A stretch of DNA of 64,000 nt from Comamonadaceae bacterium (GTDB taxonomy: Bacteria > Pseudomonadota > Gammaproteobacteria > Burkholderiales > Burkholderiaceae_C): the NCBI GenBank assembly GCA_027488735.1, contig JAIYBB010000004.1:1-64000 (forward strand). The letters are read 5' to 3'. This document shows positions 1 to 7,783 of this stretch, piece after piece; positions within the stretch are counted from its first letter, which is position 1, and each line of letters opens with the position of its first letter. Both the position numbers and the translations under genes were made by a program. The notes beneath the pieces are model-generated. The model made no database searches, was not told the DNA's origin, and worked only from the letters and a program-made list of their open reading frames with translations.

Positions 1-2
1 AA

Positions 3-455
3 GGACTAGAGACTTTGTCATTGCGAATGAAAGCGCAATCTGAGCAAGCCTTGGCCTTGGCCACTTGGTTAGAGCAGCATCCCAAGGTGGCGAAAGTGCA
101 TTTCCCTGGCTTGCCATCGCATCCACAGCATGCCTTGGCGATGAAGCAGCAGTCCGCCATGGGCGGTCCGGTGTTGGCGTTTGATGTGGTCGGTGCCCAC
201 CCTGAGCATTGCCGCAGCAATGCATTCACGGTGATTGACAGTACGCAATTGATGTCCATCACTGCCAATTTGGGCGATGTGAAAACCATCATCACCCATC
301 CGGCCAGCACCTCTCATGGACGGTTGAGCGAAGCCAACCGTCAACTTGCAGGCATCCAACAAAGTTTGGTGCGCGTGGCGGTCGGGTTGGAGCACCTTGA
401 CGATTTGAAAAATGATTTGTCTCGCGGACTCGACCAAATCAAGGCCACCGCATGA
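3..455 (+). CDS. metZ: O-succinylhomoserine sulfhydrylase, C-terminal part
   Basis: This is the last 150 codons of a PLP-dependent Cys/Met-metabolism enzyme whose beginning lies before the window; the frame is open from base 3. The visible C-terminal domain has the family's [14 protein letters not shown] segment, the SLGD-like [15 protein letters not shown] loop that binds substrate and cofactor phosphate, and the terminal [13 protein letters not shown] helix. MetZ makes homocysteine from O-succinylhomoserine and sulfide in the cytoplasm. The stop overlaps the gltX start by 4 bp, so the two are probably co-translated. The exact substrate (succinyl or acetyl ester) cannot be settled from this fragment. 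Confidence 0.85.
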   Translation, partial: GLETLSLRMKAQSEQALALATWLEQHPKVAKVHFPGLPSHPQHALAMKQQSAMGGPVLAFDVVGAHPEHCRSNAFTVIDSTQLMSITANLGDVKTIITHPASTSHGRLSEANRQLAGIQQSLVRVAVGLEHLDDLKNDLSRGLDQIKATA

Positions 456-1831
456 CCACACGCACCCGTTTTGCACCGTCGCCCACGGGGTTTATTCACC
501 TGGGCAACATCCGTTCAGCCTTGTATCCATGGGCTTTTGCCAGAGCCACTGGTGGCCAATTCATTTTGCGAATTGAAGACACCGATGTCGAGCGCTCTTC
601 CCAAGAAGCGGTGGATGTGATTCTTCAAGGCATGTCGTGGTTAGGGTTGACGCATGACGAAGGTCCGTTCTACCAAATGCAACGCATGGATCGCTACAAG
701 CAAGTGCTGGCGCAGTTGCAAGATCGTGGCTTTGTGTATCCGTGCTACATGAGCGTGGCTGAATTGGATGCGTTACGCGAGCGACAAATGGCGGCAAAGG
801 AAAAACCGCGTTACGACGGCACGTGGCGACCAGAGCCAGGAAAGACTTTGCCTGCCGTGCCTGCAGGTGTCAAACCTGTGTGGCGGTTCAAAACCCCGTT
901 GACCGGTTCTGTGAAATGGGATGACAAAGTCAAAGGCTTGATTGAAATCAGCAACCTCGAATTAGATGACTTGGTCATCGCACGACCTGATGGCACACCC
1001 ACTTACAACTTTTGCGTGGTGGTCGATGACATTGACATGGCGATCACCCATGTGATTCGGGGTGATGACCATGTCAACAACACGCCCCGGCAAATTCATA
1101 TTTTTCAAGCGCTGGGCCATGAACCGCCGGTGTATGCCCATTTGCCCACGGTGCTCAATGAGCAGGGAGAAAAACTCAGCAAACGCACCGGCGCCAAAGC
1201 CGTGACACAGTTTCGCGATGAAGGCTATTTGCCCGAAGCCATGGTCAATTACTTGGCGCGTTTGGGCTGGAGCCATGGCGACGATGAAATCTTCAGCCGT
1301 GCACAGTTTGTGCAGTGGTTTAACTTAGACCATTTGGGTAAAAGCGCCGCGCAATTCGACGAAGCCAAATTAAGGTGGGTGAATGCCCAGCATCTGAAGG
1401 CCATGGATGGCCAAGCGTTGGCGACGCTGGTCACAACACATTTGAGCGATCAAGGCATCGTCACCGACAGCCGCTTACCGGACATATGCGACTTGTTCAA
1501 AGACCGCTGCGACACCACGTTGGCCTTGGCCGATTGGGCTGCGCGTTTTTACCGGCCCGTGTCGCCAAGCGCAGAAGACTTGGCGCAACACCTGACACCC
1601 GCCATACGTCCTGCCGTTCAGGCTTTGGTCGAGGCTTTGCGCACATGCGAAGCTGACAAAGCCGCCATCGCTGCGGTGATCAAGCAAGTGTTGCAGTCCC
1701 AAGGTTTGAAAATGCCCCAATTGGCGATGCCAGTGCGTGTGTTGTTGTTGGGTACGCCGCAAACCCCTTCATTGGACGCCGTGATGGCTTTGTTCCCACG
1801 CGAAGAGGTTTTTTCTCGCCTGACAGTGTGA
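452..1831 (+). CDS. gltX: Glutamate--tRNA ligase
   Basis: Class I aminoacyl-tRNA synthetase of 459 residues that charges tRNA-Glu in the cytoplasm. The N-terminus [18 protein letters not shown] carries the HIGH-type motif (HLGN), followed by the [13 protein letters not shown] block, the catalytic-domain region [25 protein letters not shown] with KLSKR as the KMSKS-type loop, and a C-terminal anticodon-binding helical domain. Length fits bacterial GluRS. It overlaps metZ by 4 bp (ATGA). A tRNA-Glu gene lies just downstream in the same orientation, so enzyme and substrate tRNA are neighbours. Confidence 0.97.
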   Translation: MTTRTRFAPSPTGFIHLGNIRSALYPWAFARATGGQFILRIEDTDVERSSQEAVDVILQGMSWLGLTHDEGPFYQMQRMDRYKQVLAQLQDRGFVYPCYMSVAELDALRERQMAAKEKPRYDGTWRPEPGKTLPAVPAGVKPVWRFKTPLTGSVKWDDKVKGLIEISNLELDDLVIARPDGTPTYNFCVVVDDIDMAITHVIRGDDHVNNTPRQIHIFQALGHEPPVYAHLPTVLNEQGEKLSKRTGAKAVTQFRDEGYLPEAMVNYLARLGWSHGDDEIFSRAQFVQWFNLDHLGKSAAQFDEAKLRWVNAQHLKAMDGQALATLVTTHLSDQGIVTDSRLPDICDLFKDRCDTTLALADWAARFYRPVSPSAEDLAQHLTPAIRPAVQALVEALRTCEADKAAIAAVIKQVLQSQGLKMPQLAMPVRVLLLGTPQTPSLDAVMALFPREEVFSRLTV

Positions 1832-1851
1832 GAAAAATATCAGGCTATAAT
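1820..1851 (+). promoter_or_regulatory. Putative promoter of the tRNA-Ala-Glu-Asp cluster
   Basis: A perfect TATAAT at 1846-1851 lies 20 bp before tRNA-Ala and is followed by a GC-rich discriminator. The best -35 candidate, CTGACA at 1820-1825 inside the gltX end, has a 20-bp spacer, which is long. The -10 call is fair and the -35 call is weak. Confidence 0.5.
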
Positions 1852-1870
1852 CGAGGACTCGATGTTTGCC

Positions 1871-1946
<76 letters not shown>

Positions 1947-1968
1947 GAATGTCGAGCGTCCAGGTTTT

Positions 1969-2044
1969 GACCCTATCGTCTAGAGGCCTAGGACATCACC
2001 CTTTCACGGTGAGTACCGGGGTTCGAATCCCCGTAGGGTCGCCA
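1969..2044 (+). tRNA. tRNA-Glu (TTC)
   Basis: A 76-nt cloverleaf with encoded CCA. Acceptor GACCCTA pairs fully with TAGGGTC; anticodon stem TCACC/GGTGA encloses CTTTCAC with anticodon TTC; the T-arm is CGGGG-TTCGAAT-CCCCG. It lies 22 nt after tRNA-Ala. Confidence 0.97.
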
Positions 2045-2093
2045 AGTTTGTAGCACTTGGTTTCAGCGTCTGTTGAAACAAAGCTATCTACCA

Positions 2094-2170
2094 GGAGTGG
2101 TAGTTCAGTTGGTTAGAATACCGGCCTGTCACGCCGGGGGTCGCGGGTTCGAGTCCCGTCCGCTCCGCCA
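2094..2170 (+). tRNA. tRNA-Asp (GTC), integration target
   Basis: A 77-nt cloverleaf with encoded CCA. Acceptor GGAGTGG pairs with CCGCTCC, anticodon stem CCGGC/GCCGG encloses CTGTCAC with anticodon GTC. Its last 18 bases recur imperfectly at 9082-9099, so the gene's 3' end served as the attachment site of the element that follows. The copy here remains an intact tRNA. Confidence 0.97.
2153..2170 (+). repeat. Left att site in tRNA-Asp 3' end
   Basis: The 18 bases ending tRNA-Asp match 9082-9099 at 16 of 18 positions (differences at the tenth base, G/A, and the seventeenth, C/T). Tyrosine recombinases commonly use tRNA 3' ends as attB. Confidence 0.8.
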
Positions 2171-2178
2171 ATATGGAA

Positions 2179-2211
2179 AAAGCCTTGTAAGTCAATGACT
2201 TACAAGGCTTT
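2179..2211 (+). terminator. Long hairpin after tRNA-Asp, probable terminator
   Basis: Perfect 16-bp inverted repeat (2179-2194 with 2196-2211) followed by TCGCCTTTGT, a poor U-tract. It starts 8 bp after the tRNA and could end the tRNA transcript or shield the integrase gene from it. The first ATG of the integrase frame (2195) sits at the centre of the hairpin, an argument against using that start. Confidence 0.6.
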
Positions 2212-2235
2212 CGCCTTTGTGGGTAGTAGCAAATT

Positions 2236-2245
2236 TGGTAGCAAT
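2236..2245 (+). repeat. Left arm-type repeat, possible integrase site
   Basis: The 10-mer TGGTAGCAAT recurs exactly at 8997-9006 near the other end. Beside it GGTAGTAGC at 2222-2230 is present in inverted form at 9031-9039. Short repeats at both ends, just inside the att cores, are what arm-type integrase or accessory-factor sites look like. The role is inference. Confidence 0.45.
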
Positions 2246-2248
2246 TCA

Positions 2249-3541
2249 ATGCTCAATTTGCCGATTTACCTTCTTGGTTCCAGCTACTACCTGCACACAC
2301 GCATCGCAGGGAAGCAGTTCAAACGCTCACTACGCACCAGTTACAAGCGTGAAGCTATCATGCGAGCCATAGCTCTACTGAACACTATGCTCAAAAAAGA
2401 CCTTCCGGCAAAGTACGAACTCGACATGGCGCGGGGGATTCTTAAAGCTGATGGAAGTGAAGATCACACCCGCCTAATGCAGGCTATGGAGGCCATGAAG
2501 GCACTTCACACAGGGCAACCAGTACAACCCCCAGCCATGGCACCCATAGAGCCAGCAGACGACCCCACAGCCCTCAAATTGGGGGAGCTTTTGGAGAAAA
2601 TGCTCCTGTTACGCACTCTCGCAACTGCAACGGTTAAGGCGTACAAAAATGTAAACAAAGAGCTGTCCAAATTCCTAAATAATCCACCGATTACGCAAAT
2701 TACTCAAAGCGATATCACGCGATTTCAAGAGCATTTGGCAAAGAAGGGGAATGTCCCTCGCACGATTGATACAAAAATTTCGAATATTGGAGCATTGCTT
2801 AATTTCGCGAAAGTACAAGGCTACACACGTAAAGACAATCCAGCCGCTAACCGGTCATTGATGTCAAAAAAACAGAAGCTACAAGATGGATTTGCTACCT
2901 TTGAAAAGGAAGAACTTGACCTATTATTTCGTAGCGAATTCTATAAAGAGCAGCAAACAAAATCCCCCGATTACGCTAATACGGTGGTACTTGCATTAAT
3001 GACAGGATGCCGGATTAGTGAAATTACCAATCTTAAAAGAGACCAACTAAAAACCAGTCCTCAAGGTATCCCGTATATGGTAATTCGGGATAGTAAAACA
3101 ATGGCTGGAATACGAGAGGTGCCGCTTCACCCGTTCATTGTTCAACATATCGCCCCCTTCATTAAAAACAAATCCGATAAGCTATTTAAATACGTCGAGG
3201 TAGATGGAAAAGGTAGCGGTAACGCAGTGGGGAAAATGTTTTCTAGAAATTTGCAGGCAGCAGGGGTTAAACGCAAAAAATTGGTATTTCACAGCCTGCG
3301 GAAATATGTCAATAATCAGTTAATGCGTAATAAGGTAAGTTTAGAGAATCGGTGTCAATTTATCGGGCATGAGCTTGAACATGTCAATGTTGCAACCTAT
3401 ACAACAAACCTTAACATTGATGAATTAGCTGCAACGGTATTTCCGACATTAGAAGAAATTTTCGAAATTGTGAAAAGTGCAGCCGACCCGATGAATGGAA
3501 TTAATCTAGGGAACTTGATTGATGAGGATACCCTGATTTAA
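2249..3541 (+). CDS. Tyrosine site-specific recombinase (integrase)
   Basis: Phage-type integrase of about 430 residues that would integrate and excise the element at tRNA-Asp. The C-terminal catalytic domain shows LMTGCRISEITNL with the first Arg, a Lys in RDSKTMAGIREVPLH, FHSLRKYVNNQLM with the His-x-x-Arg pair, and GHELEHVNVATYTTN with the second His and the Tyr nucleophile. A SAM-like core-binding domain precedes it (TATVKAYKNVNKELSKFL to NIGALLNFAKVQGY). The frame is open from 2195, but that ATG is inside a hairpin; 2249 (MLNLPIYLLGSSYYLHTRIAG) gives a natural N-terminus, though no good RBS is visible at either. A palindrome overlaps the stop. Confidence 0.93.
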   Translation: MLNLPIYLLGSSYYLHTRIAGKQFKRSLRTSYKREAIMRAIALLNTMLKKDLPAKYELDMARGILKADGSEDHTRLMQAMEAMKALHTGQPVQPPAMAPIEPADDPTALKLGELLEKMLLLRTLATATVKAYKNVNKELSKFLNNPPITQITQSDITRFQEHLAKKGNVPRTIDTKISNIGALLNFAKVQGYTRKDNPAANRSLMSKKQKLQDGFATFEKEELDLLFRSEFYKEQQTKSPDYANTVVLALMTGCRISEITNLKRDQLKTSPQGIPYMVIRDSKTMAGIREVPLHPFIVQHIAPFIKNKSDKLFKYVEVDGKGSGNAVGKMFSRNLQAAGVKRKKLVFHSLRKYVNNQLMRNKVSLENRCQFIGHELEHVNVATYTTNLNIDELAATVFPTLEEIFEIVKSAADPMNGINLGNLIDEDTLI

Positions 3542-3556
3542 ATAAATCAGGGTATC
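3527..3556. terminator. Palindromic terminator at integrase stop
   Basis: Perfect 14-bp arms (3527-3540 and 3543-3556) with an AA centre, overlapping the integrase stop codon and followed by TTGGTTTT. It lies between convergent genes and could act in both directions. Confidence 0.65.
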
Positions 3557-3605
3557 TTGGTTTTGGGTTCTAGAATTGCGCTGAATTTTTTTTCAAAATC
3601 GACAA

Positions 3606-3923
3606 TTAAAGTTCAGGCGGTAGCTCGATGGACTCATCTTTTGGGTAATCGTAAGCAGGAATTGTAATACCGTGCATTTTCAAAAAATCGCTATGAAATA
3701 ACATTAGCGATTCAATGACATTATTAAGACTGGAACAATCAAAAGCATCGGTCATATTGATGGAGACAATTAAATAGGGTTCTACTGTAAAGTAGTCAAT
3801 CCGTCTCTCATTCTGCATGACTATCAATTTCGAACACGCTAAGGGATTTGGGGATAGATAAAAAATTATCCATCCGTCCTCAATATTGATTTCCGACCTT
3901 GCTGATTGAAGTTCTTGCTTCAT
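3606..3923 (-). CDS. Hypothetical protein of the mobile element
   Basis: 105 residues, no family recognised. No signal peptide, membrane segment or cysteine motif is evident; the C-terminus is acidic and proline-containing (YPKDESIELPPEL). Its start overlaps the stop of the upstream mobC-like gene by 4 bp (ATGA), so the two are very probably one operon, suggesting a role in mobilization or its control. The reading frame is tight and AT-rich like the rest of the element. Confidence 0.7.
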   Translation of the reverse strand: MKQELQSARSEINIEDGWIIFYLSPNPLACSKLIVMQNERRIDYFTVEPYLIVSINMTDAFDCSSLNNVIESLMLFHSDFLKMHGITIPAYDYPKDESIELPPEL

Positions 3924-4174
3924 GCCTGCGGTGCCGGAGGTATCACGGCATCAATAAACACAGTAGGGCGATATTTAGCGGCGATATCAAAAACCCTAAT
4001 CAATACCGCATGGGCATCCGCATCAGTTTCGGCAAGTTTTAAAAGACTCGTACCTAGTAGGATTTTTTGCCCCGTCTGATTTTGCTGCTTAGTCTCCGAT
4101 ATCTTGTTATGGATTATCTGTTTTTGGGCTTCAAGTTGCTCAATCTTCTTTCTTAGCTTATTTATATCCGTCAT
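3920..4174 (-). CDS. Small coiled-coil mobilization accessory protein (MobC-like)
   Basis: 84 residues. Residues 1-35 (LRKKIEQLEAQKQIIHNKI) form a charged coiled coil, followed by TGQKILLGTSLLKLAE, similar in character to the C-terminal segment of small TraD/MobC-type relaxosome proteins. It is transcribed away from the relaxase gene with the oriT between them, exactly the mobC / oriT / mobA arrangement of IncQ plasmids. A strong RBS (GGGGGAA) precedes the ATG. Such proteins help melt or bend the oriT for the relaxase. Position is strong evidence; sequence similarity is judged by eye only. Confidence 0.65.
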   Translation of the reverse strand: MTDINKLRKKIEQLEAQKQIIHNKISETKQQNQTGQKILLGTSLLKLAETDADAHAVLIRVFDIAAKYRPTVFIDAVIPPAPQA

Positions 4175-4279
4175 ATATATTTCCCCCGTTCATCATCTCA
4201 AATTAACATATTTTTTTTATTTGTGCTAATTTAGTAGGTGTGAAACACGAAGATATATTATTTGATTTAGCCTACCCCC

Positions 4280-4344
4280 AGCTCTCTGCAAGAGCTCACT
4301 TATGCAAACTCTTCGAGTTTGCGTTCGCCAAGGGCTGCGCCCCT
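4280..4344 (+). other. Putative oriT (IncQ/MOBQ type)
   Basis: A perfect 8-bp inverted repeat GCAAACTC-TTC-GAGTTTGC (4304-4322) is followed 13 bases later by TGCGCCCC (4336-4343). The RSF1010/R1162 oriT has the same plan: a short relaxase-binding hairpin, then a nick region containing TGCGCCC. A second inverted repeat AGCTCT/AGAGCT (4280-4296) lies just before. The site sits in the divergent gap between the mobC-like and relaxase genes. The nick would be expected in TGCG/CCCC; this is inference from the family. Confidence 0.75.
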
Positions 4345-4381
4345 GGACCCCGTTGCGTTGCAACCATGGGGGATATCTGCG

Positions 4382-5794
4382 ATGGCTAATTCGAATCTCG
4401 CCACTTGGTTTACGCCATCCCTAAAAGTGATGAGCCGTACCAATGGCGATAGCGCCGTGGCCGCCGCTGCGTATCGTGCCTGCGTCAATCTTGAAGATGA
4501 GCGCGTGGGCAAAATGCACCAATACAAAGATAAATGGGGTCATGTCTCAACTGAGTTGATCGGTTTTACCGATATAGCAAAACTTTGGAACGACGCAGAG
4601 AAATCGGAAACCAGAAAAAATTCTTCGGTTTGTCGTGAAATCATGGTGCCCTTGCCGCACGACTGGACGGACGAACAACGAAAATTATGCGCCCGAGGTC
4701 TTGGGGAAATGCTTCGCGCACGCTATGGCGTAGCGGTTCAAGTATCAATCCACAGACAGAAAGATGGCTCAAACGACCATGCCCATATTTTGTTTACTAC
4801 TCGCGTAGTTGATAAAAATGGAGTGTTTGGAAAAAAGACCCGAATTCTGGACGAGGGTTCAAAAAATGGGGAAGTTTCAAACCTACGTGAGGCAGTTTGC
4901 GAGATTGTCAACCAACATGGAAAAGCGAACGGTTCCGACTGGTTTGCCTATGCTGGCAAGTTTGTGGATATTGACCCCGACCACATTCCTACGGTTCATA
5001 TTCCGCGCAACTGTCCCAAAGAAATGCGTGATGAATTAGAAGCCAAAAACATTGCAATTCTTGAAGCACGTGACGAACTTAAACGCTTGTCCGATGAGTC
5101 CAAAGCAATAACGGAACAGGTTAATCAGGCAATTGAGATTGCAAAAAATCCCGAGCCGCTGCCGGTTTTGGAAATACCAACAATTGAAGTTGAACCAGTT
5201 CAAATTAACATCGCTGCACCAACACCAGAGCCCCGACCCGTCACGCCATTGGCAAGAGCTATGGAGCTTCGTGATAACGCAGAGACAATGGCCAAATTTG
5301 AAACAGCCTTCAATATAAATACGAAAAATAAAAATGAATGGAATAGGCGATTGAAAGTGCTGGAAGATGACCCCTCGCAGATTTGGTACTCCCTATTGAA
5401 TCCAGTTCTTAAAGTTGTGGAATCGCTGGGTGTCAAAGCAAACGATACGATGGGAATTCGAGAAAGAGAAATGGAGCGTCTCAAAAAAATTGAGCACGCA
5501 AAAGCACAACTCGCAACGGCCCAAAGGAACGAAGAAAAGTTTTTAAAGGTGCTGAACCATAGCGCAAGGGTTGCAGACCTTGCAGAATGGAACCGCAATC
5601 CGAATCACAAAGCCATCTTGGAAGCCAGTAGAGACCCTACGCCGGATGAGATATACGCGAAGCTACGAGAGCATCAGGAAGACGCCTACAAGCCACCGCC
5701 AGAGCCTGAGAAGGCCGCCACAGCATCAACCCCATGGGATACGCCTTGGAGCTATCCAGAGCCTAAAAAGCCTTGGGATGAGCCGCCGTACTGA
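4382..5794 (+). CDS. mobA: MobA/MobL-family relaxase (MOBQ)
   Basis: 470-residue conjugative relaxase that would nick oriT and lead the strand into a helper plasmid's secretion channel. Motif I AVAAAAYRA offers Tyr31 as the likely nucleophile; motif III has His124 and His133-x-His135 in SIHRQKDGSNDHAHILFTTR, matching the IncQ MobA metal site. The C-terminal half is helical and charged, ending in a Pro/Trp-rich tail; no primase domain like that fused to RSF1010 MobA is seen. The frame is open from 4319, but ATG 4382 has GGGGGATA upstream and begins MANSNLATWF, so it was chosen. Confidence 0.92.
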   Translation: MANSNLATWFTPSLKVMSRTNGDSAVAAAAYRACVNLEDERVGKMHQYKDKWGHVSTELIGFTDIAKLWNDAEKSETRKNSSVCREIMVPLPHDWTDEQRKLCARGLGEMLRARYGVAVQVSIHRQKDGSNDHAHILFTTRVVDKNGVFGKKTRILDEGSKNGEVSNLREAVCEIVNQHGKANGSDWFAYAGKFVDIDPDHIPTVHIPRNCPKEMRDELEAKNIAILEARDELKRLSDESKAITEQVNQAIEIAKNPEPLPVLEIPTIEVEPVQINIAAPTPEPRPVTPLARAMELRDNAETMAKFETAFNINTKNKNEWNRRLKVLEDDPSQIWYSLLNPVLKVVESLGVKANDTMGIREREMERLKKIEHAKAQLATAQRNEEKFLKVLNHSARVADLAEWNRNPNHKAILEASRDPTPDEIYAKLREHQEDAYKPPPEPEKAATASTPWDTPWSYPEPKKPWDEPPY

Positions 5795-5867
5795 TGTATA
5801 GTTTTGGCGGGTTTGCTCATGTGAACAGGCTCACAACTTTCAACAATTTCCAAGGGAGTGATCACCA

Positions 5868-6380
5868 ATGAAGCGTTCGATTTTCAGCCTGATTCCATTG
5901 ACAGCATTGCTATTCGGTTGTGCAACTGCCTATCAGCCACAGGGCATGTCTGGTGGATTTACAGAGACTCAATTGGCCCCCGATGTGTGGCGTGTTAACT
6001 TTCGTGGCAATGGATACACCAAAGGAGAGCGAGCCGAAGACTTTGCGATGCTTCGAAGTGCCGAACTTGCAATGGCAAATGGTTTCACACATTTCGCATT
6101 TCTATCCTCGAAAACTGGCACGGAAGTCAGTTCGTATACTGCCCCAGTAACTTCAACAACTACCGGCAGTGCAAACCTTTATGGGAATACTATCTCTGGT
6201 TCATCAACCACTCGATATTCAGGTGGAGACACTACGTATATTTCAAAGCCAACGGCAAACAATACAGTTGCTATGTTTAAAGGCAATCCAAACATAAGTG
6301 CTATGGTCTATGATGCGGCCTTCATTTGCAATTCGCTTGGTAAAAAATATGAAGTGGTTTGCAACGCTCCAAGAAAATAG
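5868..6380 (+). CDS. Lipoprotein, CC0125/CC1285-like
   Basis: 170 residues. A basic, hydrophobic signal peptide ends in the lipobox LLFGC, predicting lipidation at Cys18 and membrane anchoring. The next segment (WRVNFRGNGYTKGERAEDFAMLRSAELAMANGFTHFAFLS) resembles the conserved core of the CC0125/CC1285 lipoprotein group, whose role is unknown. A Ser/Thr/Gly-rich stretch follows (about residues 85-125). It has an AAGGGAG RBS 8 bp before the ATG and lies 70 bp after the relaxase gene in the same direction. It is cargo of the element rather than a transfer gene. Confidence 0.8.
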   Translation: MKRSIFSLIPLTALLFGCATAYQPQGMSGGFTETQLAPDVWRVNFRGNGYTKGERAEDFAMLRSAELAMANGFTHFAFLSSKTGTEVSSYTAPVTSTTTGSANLYGNTISGSSTTRYSGGDTTYISKPTANNTVAMFKGNPNISAMVYDAAFICNSLGKKYEVVCNAPRK

Positions 6381-6398
6381 ACTAGAAGGTATTTCTAC

Positions 6399-6616
6399 GC
6401 CGCGAAGCGGCACAGAAGCGGTACATAGTACCGCTTTGGCTAAATGTGTTATTCAAGAACACATAAATTTGATATGACCCGAGGCGTAAAGAGGTGGTGA
6501 GGCGATAGCCGAAACACTTCTTTCACGCCGTTCATATTTAGAAATAGCCTTAACTATCCAAAAATCGCATAATTCAGTTTAACCCATATATACCCAAAGT
6601 GGTACTTTGGGTATAT
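6399..6616. other. Series of hairpins in the putative replication origin
   Basis: The 439-bp gap between lipoprotein and rep genes holds four inverted repeats: GCCGC/GCGGC (6399-6411), a perfect 9-bp repeat (6416-6424/6428-6436), a long imperfect stem (6483-6496/6515-6529) enclosing GGC-GATA-GCC, and a perfect 13-bp repeat with GGT loop (6588-6600/6604-6616). The last is followed by spaced TTGGGTA repeats. IncQ origins carry structured single-strand initiation sites beside the iterons; these hairpins are candidates. The first two may simply terminate the lipoprotein transcript. Confidence 0.5.
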
Positions 6617-6687
6617 TGGGTAAACTTGGGTACAGTTTTTGAAATCGACCGCTAGGCCGCATGGGATATAGGTTTGCGAAAAGTGGG

Positions 6688-6772
6688 CGTTCCCCTAATA
6701 TCGGTAAAGCGTTCCCCTAATATCGGTATTCCGTTCCTCGAATATCGGTAAAGCGTTCCCCAAATATCGGTA
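6688..6772. repeat. Four direct repeats (iterons) of the replication origin
   Basis: Four copies of a 19-bp unit, CGTTCCCCTAATATCGGTA and close variants, start at 6688, 6710, 6732 and 6754, exactly 22 bp apart and thus on the same face of the helix. They lie just beyond the 3' end of the RepC-like gene. Regular iterons beside an initiator gene mark a plasmid-type oriV that binds its Rep protein. Confidence 0.88.
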
Positions 6773-6797
6773 CGCAATTAGATTTACGATATTAAAA

Positions 6798-6815
6798 AAC
6801 CGCCTATTGGCGGTT
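6798..6815 (-). terminator. Terminator of the rep gene
   Basis: Arms AACCGCC/GGCGGTT with a TATT loop, followed on the minus strand by a run of T (bases 6794-6799 on plus are A). It lies 5 bp past the rep stop codon and separates rep transcription from the iterons. Confidence 0.8.
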
Positions 6816-6819
6816 GATT

Positions 6820-7743
6820 TTAGATGTATTTTGGTTTTCGTATGTTGAAAATCGCATCAGTGGTATCTTTCGGTTGAATTGTCCAGCCTTCCAATTTGCT
6901 GATTCCATCCAAAGCTGTACGTACTCGCAATCTACGCTTGCGTAATGCTGCATTGTCCTTAGCAGAATCGCCCCATACATGCCCTACAAGCTTATCTAGG
7001 CCGATAGCCTGTGTCCTATCATAGCTAGCCCATGCGGAAAGCCATAGAAATAGCTTTTTGCCAATTTCTCCACGAATTGACCGCATGTGCGTCATATCCA
7101 AATGAGTCACCTGCATCTTCCCCAAAATAGCATTGGAAAGAAATGGATTGATTCCAATGTAGGCATTGCCTTCTTTCATTCCCCAATGTGCAATGAGTGA
7201 AAAGCCAATTTCAGTCCGCTTTTTTAAGTTTGTCTCTGTCTCTTGATACACCCAGCACCTTGTGCATTGCATGCGATGAATGCTTTGATACACGGCTTCA
7301 ATATTTTGTCCGCTATCACTCATCCCCGCAACGGTACAAATCTCCGTGAGTGACGTATTTGCCATTAGCGTATCGGTAATTGATGCGAGTGCAGTTCCCT
7401 GAAAATTGAAACTCTTTGTTAGAGCTGTCAGGGAGGCATTATCAATTTTTGATTGCTCTACTTGTCGATTTTTCTCGGAGACAATTCTAAGGATTGCCAA
7501 TAAAACTTGTTGGTCAGTAATGTCGAGTTGAATTCCTTGCCATTCAAGTGTTAAATTCTTGCCTGCTTTTGTAGAAATTTTCTGCTGAATATTAAAGGAA
7601 GGGCGCTTCAATTTGTGGTCAATCGGTTTAAATAGACCGTCAATCAATGCATGTGTGCTCTCAATTTGGGCGCAGTCCATACGCTCAATTGTTTGAATTT
7701 TTGGTTTTCCGGTTTTGGGTGGTGCGCTTTTGGTTAATGCCAT
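6820..7743 (-). CDS. repC: Plasmid replication initiator, IncQ RepC-like
   Basis: 307 residues. The C-terminal third follows the RSF1010 RepC pattern from memory: GNAYIGINPFLSNAILG, then LDMTHMRSIRGEIGKKLFLWLSAW, LDKLVGHVWGDSA, ALRKRRLRVRTALDGI and a final FNIRKPK, parallel to the family's LNPLIAQAVMG, ETARLLHQRLCGW, LCGYVW, MRKRRQRVREAL and ITRPK blocks. This fold is a winged helix that binds iterons, which lie just downstream. IncQ plasmids also need RepA helicase and RepB primase; neither is visible here, so replication may be lost, borrowed from the host, or theta-type. A Rep_3 family assignment is the alternative. Confidence 0.85.
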   Translation of the reverse strand: MALTKSAPPKTGKPKIQTIERMDCAQIESTHALIDGLFKPIDHKLKRPSFNIQQKISTKAGKNLTLEWQGIQLDITDQQVLLAILRIVSEKNRQVEQSKIDNASLTALTKSFNFQGTALASITDTLMANTSLTEICTVAGMSDSGQNIEAVYQSIHRMQCTRCWVYQETETNLKKRTEIGFSLIAHWGMKEGNAYIGINPFLSNAILGKMQVTHLDMTHMRSIRGEIGKKLFLWLSAWASYDRTQAIGLDKLVGHVWGDSAKDNAALRKRRLRVRTALDGISKLEGWTIQPKDTTDAIFNIRKPKYI

Positions 7744-7783
7744 TATTTAGAATAGAAAAAATATGGCCGGAATGACAAGACGT

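Noticed and set aside
4382..5794. Relaxase-primase fusion as in RSF1010 MobA/RepB
   Set aside because: The C-terminal half is helical and charged without primase motifs, and the protein is too short (470 residues).
6688..6772. Possible CRISPR-like array
   Set aside because: Only 3 bp separate the 19-bp units, so no spacers exist; iterons beside a rep gene explain them.
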